Shown here: positions 6,494 to 12,152 of the stretch, in pieces | Position numbering within the stretch: position 1 is the first letter of the stretch | Layout: every line of letters begins with the position of its first letter | Assembly: GCA_016840305.1 (NCBI GenBank) | Contig: JAEOSP010000114.1 | Coordinates: 1-12,152 of the forward strand | Direction of reading: 5' to 3' | DNA: 12,152 nucleotides | Source: Candidatus Hodarchaeota archaeon | GTDB taxonomy: Archaea > Asgardarchaeota > Heimdallarchaeia > Hodarchaeales > Hodarchaeaceae | The notes under the pieces: model-generated | What the model was told of the DNA's origin: nothing | What the model saw: the letters and a program-made list of their open reading frames with translations, nothing else | The model's database searches: none | Made by a program: the position numbers and the translations under genes

Positions 6494-7228
6494 TTAACCT
6501 AAATGCTCCAACTGTTTTCTAATAATGTAGAGCTCCTTTGTGTATTTTTTATATAAACGCGAGTATTCGAAGATAGAAATTTCACCAGCACCATATCGGT
6601 CTTCTAATGCTGATAAGAGATCAGAAATAGCTATACGTTCTGATTCCAGTTCATTATACGCAGAAATCGTCTTAGAAAATGGTTCAGATGGTCCTTCGGT
6701 TCTTAACATAGTCTGAGCACGCAATCTAGCCAGTTCTTCATCCTTAGAGGTTAATCGTTCATTCAGAGTAGATACTTCTGCACGTAAAGATTTCATTTCA
6801 GCTGAAGATCTTGGAATGACATTTTCAGGCTGAGGTTCAGATATTTTCACCATGGTATCTCGAACAGACCTCGCAATTTCACCTTTAGGAGTAGGTGGAA
6901 CACGAGACATCAAGTTTTTCAACGCTATGATAACCTGATACAAATGGAATTCTCCTCGCCAATTTTCCAATATCCTTAACTGTATGAATCCATCATTATC
7001 CACGTTAGGATGATCCATCCAACCTACTGCAGTTACAACAGGAGGTACGTTGGGAAAATATTCTGGTAAGAAAACTTCGAACGTGAACATATTCTTACCA
7101 TGCTGGGTTGTATAGGTTAGTGTTCCCCTCCACCTTGCAAGAGATTCACCTATAGGGTTGAATCCTGAAGCAGCATTATTTGAGTACACTAATTGTGCTT
7201 CTCTGGCCAATATAAAGTCTCTATCCAT
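6494..7228 (-). CDS. vps23: ESCRT-I subunit Vps23/Tsg101-like: UEV domain plus steadiness box
   Basis: Residues 1-125 have the ubiquitin-conjugating fold: W33-x-G..., FEVFLPEYFPNVPPVVTA (50-67), HPNVDNDGFIQLRILENW (73-90) and a VIIALKNLM helix. The active-site cysteine of E2 enzymes (HPN...G.ICL) is replaced by Gln83, so this is a catalytically dead UEV that would bind ubiquitin, as in Tsg101/Vps23. Residues 142-172 are a coiled coil. Residues about 193-243 (ERIAISDLLSALEDRY, then ISIFEYSRLYKKYTKEL, IRKQLEHL) fit the steadiness box that binds Vps28. A GTG at 7237 is also in frame, but it overlaps an AGGTG ribosome site placed six nucleotides before the ATG at 7228, so I chose the ATG (244 residues). 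vps28 follows directly. No PTAP-binding groove residues can be judged by eye. Confidence 0.9.
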   Translation of the reverse strand: MDRDFILAREAQLVYSNNAASGFNPIGESLARWRGTLTYTTQHGKNMFTFEVFLPEYFPNVPPVVTAVGWMDHPNVDNDGFIQLRILENWRGEFHLYQVIIALKNLMSRVPPTPKGEIARSVRDTMVKISEPQPENVIPRSSAEMKSLRAEVSTLNERLTSKDEELARLRAQTMLRTEGPSEPFSKTISAYNELESERIAISDLLSALEDRYGAGEISIFEYSRLYKKYTKELYIIRKQLEHLG

Positions 7229-7277
7229 TGATTGCACCTAAAAAATTGTAAATTATTGTTGAAATTCTTATTCGCTT

Positions 7278-7300
7278 GAGAATCAAGAGCTTGAATTCTC
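7278..7300. repeat. Imperfect inverted repeat upstream of the vps23 homologue
   Basis: GAGAATCAAG and CTTGAATTCTC are complementary apart from one bulged base and are separated by two bases. The repeat sits 50 nt before the vps23 start and could be an operator or part of a 3' end for the upstream GTPase gene. No regulator is known to me for this site. Confidence 0.35.
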
Positions 7301-7423
7301 CTATTAGTTAGATTAACTTGAAATCTACCTCTTAAAAAATCCTCACAATTAGGAATAGAAAAAGCTTATTGGAGTTAGAGTTCCTAAAATAACAGATTGA
7401 TGACTTTTATAATGCTAAACAAT

Positions 7424-8641
7424 TTACTCTTTGACCTTTATTGCAGCAAAAAAGTCTAAAATAGCTTCTCCTAAGAGTTCAAAAGCTAAATTGATGTTAA
7501 AACCTGTCTTTGCACTGGTTGGGAGATAATATATGTTAAATCCACGATGTTCTTTGGCAATTTTTGACAAAGTTAAGGCAAAGCGCTGTGCTTTTTCGTC
7601 AGAAACACTAGGAAGTCCTTCCTCTCGTAGATCTGTCTTATTACCAAGTATTACTACTGGAACAGGCCCTCTTCCATTGTGTCTCCACACCTCATTCATC
7701 CATGCTACAATATTTTGAAAACTTTCTGGACGTGTTGTATCAAAAACTACCAAGGCGCCCATAGCAGACATGTAATAGGCAGTTCTAACATTCTCAAAAC
7801 GTGGTTGACCCGCGAGATCCCAAATAAGATGTTTAACCTGTCTTCCTCCTGAATAGAGAACGGGAGATTCTTTGATTGCCAGATCAGCACCAATCGTCAT
7901 TTGATAGTCATTTTTGAACCCCTCGCCTAGATATTGTCTTCTTATTGAGGTTTTTCCTACTGCACCGTCACCTACTAATATAATCTTCAGAGTATGATGT
8001 TCTCGAATGAAGGAAGATTGAAGAGTGTTAATTAACCCAGATATTTCCTGCAAAACTTGAGGGTTTTCCTCAATTTCTTCTTCTGAATACGTTTGCATCG
8101 TTGTTACTAATTGTGTTGCTAGACGTTCGATCTTGTCACGCGGAAGGTTCCTAGATGTCACTATTGCAATTATAAATTCCTGTTCAATTGCGAAAAAGTG
8201 TATGGTTTGAGATTCCAAGGAAATTACTTCTATTAGTTCTCCCAAATTATCTCTAACATAGTTTTTTACCGTGTTGAAAATATAACTGAGAGAATGTTGA
8301 CAACTACTCTTATCAGTGAGACATATTTCAAATAATGGGAGTCCAGATCGCTCTTTAAAACATGTAACTAAGTAAATTTGTTCAGATTTCTCCTTAGATT
8401 CAAGTCCAAATTGCTTGAACTGCTCTAGGTCCTTTTCCTCTGTTTGTTGAGTATGTGAATATACTTCTTCTAAAATATGAAGAAAATTTCCGTCTCCTGA
8501 TATTGCATCTTCAAGGTCTACTTTTACCTTTAGATAAAATTCCTCCAGCTCATAAGCAGTTAAATCATCGAGTATCCGCTTCTCAAGTTCAGTGGTATCA
8601 TCAGTATTTTGAGAAGAAGGCTTATCCTCGTTATCAGGCAT
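7424..8641 (-). CDS. Longin/roadblock-like domain fused to a Ras/Rab-like small GTPase
   Basis: The C-terminal half is a small GTPase with every nucleotide motif. Numbered from the upstream TTG these are G1 GDGAVGKTS 230-238, switch I T255, G3 WDLAGQ 280-285 with the catalytic Gln, G4 NKTD 340-343 and G5 TSAKTG 381-386; subtract six for the ATG start used here. It resembles the Rab/Ras group and lacks a C-terminal cysteine for prenylation. Before it lies a helical acidic N-terminus and an alpha/beta segment (about 92-195: IYLVTCFKERSGLPLFEICL, a long helix, LIEVISLE, TIHFFAIE, EFIIAIVTSR, a final helix) that has the strand order of a longin or roadblock domain, which in eukaryotes scaffold GTPases. 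The TTG at 8659 is possible, but GGAG overlaps it and lies twelve nucleotides before the ATG at 8641, and a TATA box predicts initiation near 8670, so the ATG is preferred. It lies upstream of the ESCRT-I operon, on the same strand. Partners are unknown. Confidence 0.9.
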   Translation of the reverse strand: MPDNEDKPSSQNTDDTTELEKRILDDLTAYELEEFYLKVKVDLEDAISGDGNFLHILEEVYSHTQQTEEKDLEQFKQFGLESKEKSEQIYLVTCFKERSGLPLFEICLTDKSSCQHSLSYIFNTVKNYVRDNLGELIEVISLESQTIHFFAIEQEFIIAIVTSRNLPRDKIERLATQLVTTMQTYSEEEIEENPQVLQEISGLINTLQSSFIREHHTLKIILVGDGAVGKTSIRRQYLGEGFKNDYQMTIGADLAIKESPVLYSGGRQVKHLIWDLAGQPRFENVRTAYYMSAMGALVVFDTTRPESFQNIVAWMNEVWRHNGRGPVPVVILGNKTDLREEGLPSVSDEKAQRFALTLSKIAKEHRGFNIYYLPTSAKTGFNINLAFELLGEAILDFFAAIKVKE

Positions 8642-8695
8642 GAGATCGTATTTCTCCAATTTAAATTTGTATTTGAAAGAAACCTGTCCCTTTAT

Positions 8696-8705
8696 CTATA
8701 TAAAA
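8696..8705 (-). promoter_or_regulatory. TATA box of the longin-GTPase gene
   Basis: The minus strand reads TTTTATATAG. Transcription about 25 nt downstream would start near 8670, leaving a leader of about 30 nt with the GGAG ribosome site before the ATG at 8641, but only about 10 nt before the alternative TTG at 8659. Confidence 0.5.
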
Positions 8706-8732
8706 CAGTCTATATTCCTAACCTCCAAATAC

Positions 8733-8740
8733 AAAAAAAA
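8733..8740 (-). terminator. Possible T-tract terminator after the PAP2 gene
   Basis: Eight A residues on the plus strand give a run of eight T on the minus strand, the usual archaeal termination signal. It lies about 190 nt after the PAP2 stop and just before the TATA box of the GTPase gene, a sensible place to end the upstream transcript. No stem is needed or seen. Confidence 0.3.
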
Positions 8741-8931
8741 CTATTGATTAGTTTGAAAATCGATTTTGACTTTCCTTCTTCTACTCGGCCCACACTTCAT
8801 ACAAGTATTTAGTGGCACAAAGGATCTTTACCAAGAATAATGAAGCTGATAGATCATGAATTGAACTAGCAGGTAGAAAGAATTTCATATATTTTACTTT
8901 TTTATATATACAAGCAACGGATGATATTCAA

Positions 8932-9936
8932 CTAGTTCTCCAGCTTATCAAATAACCATGGTATGCAAAATGCCATGAAAAATCCTATAATTAAATATGA
9001 GGTAAAATCGGTTACTTGAGTAATCCAAAGAATATCAGCCTGTATTCCCTCTGCAATGGTATCAATGACTTTTGCACCTAGATAAAGAATAATAGCAAGA
9101 ATTATTCCCAGTAAGCCTCGGATTATCATTTTCGTTTTACTTAGATGGTCAGTATTAAAATTCACCAACTTTTTTTCAAATACTTGACCAGTGACTATTC
9201 CTGCAAGTAATCCCGGATAGGTTGCTATATCTAATTCCAACCATACACTCGGATTATCAAAGGCAATAGGATCATTAAATGGTAACAATGTTCCTAGGTA
9301 GAAAGAAACAAGACCGATCAATACTAGACCACAACTGGCGAGAATGCCCACACTTATCTTTTTCATATCGCTCCATTCACTAATTTGATTTCTATACTTA
9401 GAATCTATTTTTATGAATACTAAAGATATGCAGATACCATATAGCACACCTACGATGATATCACTCGGCCAGTGAACACCGAGGTATGTTCTACTTAATG
9501 GTATGGATATTAGTAAGATTGATCCGACAATGATTATAGGTATGTTTCTGATCTTTGAAAATATGTACACCCAGAAAGTACCTTGATTTTGTGAATGACC
9601 TGATGGAAAAGAGAAACCACTAGCTCCCCAAAGTGTCTGTTTTCCCAAAGCATTAGTTGTTACTTGAAATTCAGATTTATATAAGTACGGACGTGGATTA
9701 TGAAAAAATACTTTCGTAGCCCTGTTGAGATATGCGGAGAAAATTAGTAGATACACCATTTTACTCAAAAAATCTTTGTTATAGGTGTAGTACAGCAATA
9801 CAATAACAATTAATATTGGTAAGGTGTCCCCCAGAGTAGTTACTACTCCAAAATACAAATCAAATACGGGAGAGGACAAATCCTGAATTAATCGTGTAAG
9901 AGATTCTCCTAACGGGCCTAATACAAAATCTGACAT
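8932..9936 (-). CDS. PAP2-family membrane phosphatase with C-terminal membrane extension
   Basis: This is an integral membrane phosphatase of the type-2 phosphatidic acid phosphatase superfamily, which removes phosphate from lipid or isoprenoid (di)phosphates. The three catalytic motifs are present in order: K75-x6-RP (KVFFHNPRP), PSGHS at 111-115 with H114, and SRTYLGVHWPSD at 148-159 with the nucleophile candidate H155 and D159. Membrane helices are clear at about 39-52, 58-70, 131-147, 160-176 and several more. The core domain ends near residue 180; the remaining 150 residues add about four further hydrophobic segments not needed for PAP2 activity. The ATG is preceded by GGTGA at a good distance, and a GTTTAAAT TATA-like box lies about 60 nt upstream. 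It is divergent from the Yip1 gene. The substrate cannot be told from sequence; polyprenyl diphosphate recycling is the common archaeal role. No link to ESCRT is evident. Confidence 0.9.
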   Translation of the reverse strand: MSDFVLGPLGESLTRLIQDLSSPVFDLYFGVVTTLGDTLPILIVIVLLYYTYNKDFLSKMVYLLIFSAYLNRATKVFFHNPRPYLYKSEFQVTTNALGKQTLWGASGFSFPSGHSQNQGTFWVYIFSKIRNIPIIIVGSILLISIPLSRTYLGVHWPSDIIVGVLYGICISLVFIKIDSKYRNQISEWSDMKKISVGILASCGLVLIGLVSFYLGTLLPFNDPIAFDNPSVWLELDIATYPGLLAGIVTGQVFEKKLVNFNTDHLSKTKMIIRGLLGIILAIILYLGAKVIDTIAEGIQADILWITQVTDFTSYLIIGFFMAFCIPWLFDKLEN

Positions 9937-9967
9937 ATTATTTCACCGTGACAAATCAAAAGTGTCT

Positions 9968-9985
9968 GAGGTAGACCTTGACCTC
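9968..9985. repeat. Short inverted repeat near the PAP2 transcription start
   Basis: GAGGT and ACCTC arms are separated by eight bases and lie around the predicted start site of the PAP2 mRNA, downstream of its TATA-like box (GTTTAAAT, 9996-10003 on the minus strand). This is a possible operator; arms this short can arise by chance. Confidence 0.25.
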
Positions 9986-10142
9986 ATTAGATTACATTTA
10001 AACTTTCTTGCCTATTCTTGTTTGATTAAGTACAATTCTGCCGAAAATACCGAAGATCAACTTTATTAATATGAATTGATAAGATTTTATTTCCCTCTAT
10101 CACTTCATGATTTAATAATATGTATTATCGAGGTGTGGTCTC

Positions 10143-10889
10143 TTGAGTGAATCAGAATCGCTAGTTTGTCCAAATTGTAGTGAAAGAAGCCCCGCAGGCT
10201 ATATTTTGTGCCCTTATTGTGGATTTGATCTGACTAAAATCTTGAAAAAAGCTCAAATGAGATCAATCACATTCAAAGAAAGATTTTCACGAATTTGGAG
10301 AAGCTTATCTGACCCTAGGCTTAGCAAAATCCTCTTTAGAGAAATAAGTGTTAACCCAGATAGACTAGGTGTTATTTTTTTACTCTATTTCCTGTCAGTT
10401 GCGTATGCTACGCGAATTGGTGCATTTATGATTAAATCGAGTTCTTCAAGTTGGCATGGTTTTGATTTAGTCTATTTTATAGTCCAACCTTGGTTCACAG
10501 GCTTCATATTTTTCTTTCTAGCATTGTTTGGGTGGACCATAGTTACCTTTATTATATGGTTGGTCGCAAAAACTTTAGGGGGAAAGGCAGGGCTTCGTGA
10601 TACCTTTAGCATTGTGGGTTATTCTTTTGGCCCTCTTATCACCGCATCCTTAATCTTTTCAGTAGTTGTTATAATCTTAGGAGCTCCAATTATTGGTATA
10701 ACACCTACTACAACCGAAAATTATTGGGTATTTGAGATAATATATCTTCCATTCTTAGCCGTAGTAGCGTACCATTGTGGAAATGGCCTTCATTCAGGCC
10801 ATTTATTAAATCCAACCTACTCATATATATTGTCTGGAGCAGTTGCAGGATTATATGGGATCTTATACATAATTCCACTTATAATTTAA
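10143..10889 (+). CDS. Yip1-family membrane protein with N-terminal zinc ribbon
   Basis: Residues 9-26 form a zinc-ribbon half pair, CPNC and CPYC (C9, C12, C23, C26), followed by a basic linker. From about residue 73 there are five hydrophobic segments (about 74-95, 113-140, 158-180, 196-212, 224-248), with GGKAGLRDTFSIVGYSFGP between the second and third. This hydrophilic loop and the G/Y/P-rich third helix are typical of the Yip1/YIPF domain. In eukaryotes Yip1 proteins sit in ER/Golgi membranes and bind Rab GTPases; many prokaryotic members have unknown roles and often carry a zinc ribbon. The start is TTG at 10143, supported by GAGGTG seven nucleotides upstream; the next in-frame Met lies after the zinc ribbon. 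It ends three nucleotides before the stop of the convergent E1-like gene. A GTPase gene lies about 1.5 kb away, which makes a functional link conceivable but unproven. Confidence 0.8.
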   Translation: MSESESLVCPNCSERSPAGYILCPYCGFDLTKILKKAQMRSITFKERFSRIWRSLSDPRLSKILFREISVNPDRLGVIFLLYFLSVAYATRIGAFMIKSSSSSWHGFDLVYFIVQPWFTGFIFFFLALFGWTIVTFIIWLVAKTLGGKAGLRDTFSIVGYSFGPLITASLIFSVVVIILGAPIIGITPTTTENYWVFEIIYLPFLAVVAYHCGNGLHSGHLLNPTYSYILSGAVAGLYGILYIIPLII

Positions 10890-10892
10890 GGG

Positions 10893-11915
10893 TTAGGTAT
10901 CTAAGAGGATCTTAAACTTCAATGGTTTTGATAAAGCTGGATCTATAATCCTTAGAATATCACCAGGTTCAAGTATTTCATTCACCTTTTCATTTGTAAT
11001 TGTAAGTGTTGATGTGCCAAGTAAGATCCTCATCTCAACACCCAAATTGAAAGAATAGCGTAATTGAGCTATAAATTCGGACATTAGCTGGTTTTTAGCT
11101 GATCTAACAAGGATAGCACTTAGTTGAAATTCTTCTGAACACACAAAACAGTCTTCTCGTCTTGCAAGTTCTACTGATGTGAATACTCCAGCCGTTCCAT
11201 CCCAAAATAAGTAATCCTTGATAGGCGGAATATCTAGTACAATCTTTAATGTTTCTTGGGCCATTAAACCACCGATTACAAATGAAACACTTGAAACGGA
11301 AGGGATTGAATCTGATTCGTGCTGATCATTTCGTTTTTGTTTTCGTAGTTCGCCAAAAGGGGTGCAAGCTTTTTGTAATTCCTCTTCGGGAATCAATGAT
11401 TGGCATTCAAGACAAGCACTAACTCTTGGCTGGATTACTTGAAGATTACCTAGAAATCCAAACATACCACCAGAAACTAAGGGAATATTTTTTTCTATGA
11501 TATAAGAATTAACCCATCTCCGGTCTTGAAACGTATCCAAACCTTCCACAATCACAATCGCTGATTCTAATACTTCAGTAGGAACATCTTGGATTTTCAT
11601 ATCCAACGCAATAACTTTTAGATTAGGGTTAATACGAATCAGTTCTTTTTCCGCAATTTTAACCTTGGATTTGCCAACGTCTTCGGTATGAAATAGCAAT
11701 TGACGATTTAAGTTTGAAATCTCAATCGTATCATAATCTACAATAATAAGCTCCCCTACTCCAGCCATTGCTAACGAAGCAGAAGTAATTAATCCTAGGG
11801 CTCCCATACCTATAATTGCGACGCGACTATTTTGAATTTTCTCTTGATTCCAATTTTTTATTAATATTTGGCGATCATATCTAACAGTTGGAATATCAGG
11901 GACATTAAGATCCAT
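10893..11915 (-). CDS. E1-like (ThiF/MoeB/UBA superfamily) activating enzyme with C-terminal ubiquitin-fold-like domain
   Basis: This enzyme would adenylate the C-terminus of a ubiquitin-like protein. The Rossmann core shows RYDRQILI (12-19), the GMGALG loop (36-41), D60/D62, the NLNRQLLF motif (68-75), the GKSKV lysine (K82) and D127. Two CxxC pairs (C168/C171 and C256/C259) fit the structural zinc site of the family. Cys184 in KACTPFGEL is in the place of the catalytic cysteine of UBA3-type E1 enzymes (CT...P), followed by a short polar loop (191-205). From about residue 264 there is a compact alpha/beta tail (FIAQLRYSFNLG, then EMRILLGTSTLTIT, EPGDILRIID) compatible with a ubiquitin-fold domain, which in eukaryotic E1s recruits the E2. 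At 340 residues it is far shorter than UBA1 and close to UBA3 or MoeB plus a tail. Alternatives are MoeB/ThiF sulfur-transfer roles. The ATG has only a weak GTGA upstream. No ubiquitin, E2 or RING gene is visible in the window. Confidence 0.85.
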   Translation of the reverse strand: MDLNVPDIPTVRYDRQILIKNWNQEKIQNSRVAIIGMGALGLITSASLAMAGVGELIIVDYDTIEISNLNRQLLFHTEDVGKSKVKIAEKELIRINPNLKVIALDMKIQDVPTEVLESAIVIVEGLDTFQDRRWVNSYIIEKNIPLVSGGMFGFLGNLQVIQPRVSACLECQSLIPEEELQKACTPFGELRKQKRNDQHESDSIPSVSSVSFVIGGLMAQETLKIVLDIPPIKDYLFWDGTAGVFTSVELARREDCFVCSEEFQLSAILVRSAKNQLMSEFIAQLRYSFNLGVEMRILLGTSTLTITNEKVNEILEPGDILRIIDPALSKPLKFKILLDT

Positions 11916-12049
11916 TTATTTCACACAGTTTACTAAAAATCTGAGTATAATCTATTTAGATGCACTAAGATCAAAATAACGTAAGAGAATTTAAATCCCG
12001 TTTTTTTACTTTGGGTAAGATTTTCATGTAAAGAATTTCAACAAATGAC

Positions 12050-12152
12050 TCAATCTCGAATGATGAGTAAGTCACCATTGGGGAGTAATGACGGAGTTGA
12101 CCCACAAGCATTTAACTTCTGAGCCAAATGTTTTTCTATGTTACCTAGACAA
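12050..12152 (-). CDS. C-terminal end of an unidentified gene, cut off by window edge
   Basis: On the minus strand one frame is open from the edge to a TGA at 12050-12052, giving 33 residues ending LLPNGDLLIIRD. The other two minus-strand frames stop within a few codons of the edge. The composition looks like a globular protein's final strand. It is followed, after 134 nt, by the E1-like gene on the same strand, so the two may be related in function. The family cannot be named from this fragment. Confidence 0.4.
   Translation of the reverse strand, partial: CLGNIEKHLAQKLNACGSTPSLLPNGDLLIIRD

Noticed and set aside
7229..7237. GTG at 7237 as the vps23 start
   Set aside because: The GTG is part of the AGGTG ribosome site that serves the ATG at 7228.
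8609..8812. 67-codon plus-strand frame upstream of the GTPase gene
   Set aside because: It overlaps the GTPase start and its TATA box, and its composition is that of AT-rich noncoding DNA.
12045..12122. 25-codon plus-strand ATG frame near the right edge
   Set aside because: It is short, has no ribosome site, and is opposite the better minus-strand fragment.

Overview
The window is AT-rich archaeal DNA whose gene content points to an Asgard archaeon (Promethearchaeota). It carries a nearly complete eukaryote-like ESCRT set, a small GTPase fused to a longin-like domain, a Yip1-type membrane protein and an E1-like activating enzyme. Many starts have a GAGGT/GGTGA-type Shine-Dalgarno sequence, GTG and TTG starts occur, and archaeal TATA boxes lie upstream of several genes. 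No rRNA, tRNA, CRISPR array or mobile element is visible. I cannot assign the lineage below Asgard from sequence alone.

Layout. On the minus strand, positions 1-4135 (read right to left) hold ESCRT-II Vps22/EAP30, an ESCRT-III of CHMP4/Snf7 type, an ESCRT-III of CHMP1-3/Vps2 type, the Vps4 AAA ATPase with MIT domain, and an ESCRT-II Vps25 cut off by the window edge. A plus-strand gene at 4514-5860 encodes a protein with a FYVE/RING-like eight-cysteine zinc finger, a helical middle, a PH/GLUE-like segment and a C-terminal coiled coil. It converges, with a 3-nt gap, on the ESCRT-I pair Vps23/UEV and Vps28 (5864-7228, minus). Upstream lies the longin-GTPase gene (7424-8641, minus).

The right third holds a PAP2 phosphatase (minus), a zinc-ribbon Yip1 protein (plus), an E1-like ubiquitin-activating enzyme with a C-terminal ubiquitin-fold-like domain (minus), and the C-terminal end of one more minus-strand gene at the edge.

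How the genes may work together (inference from families): the E1 would start modification by a ubiquitin-like protein. The UEV/Vps28 complex and the ESCRT-II subunits would read the mark and bridge to ESCRT-III, which remodels membrane and is recycled by Vps4 through C-terminal MIM-like motifs. The zinc-finger/PH-like protein is the least explained member and is the best candidate for an undescribed membrane or ubiquitin adaptor, perhaps covering the role that Vps36 (GLUE) or ESCRT-0 (FYVE) has in eukaryotes. Only one EAP30-family subunit is present in the window.
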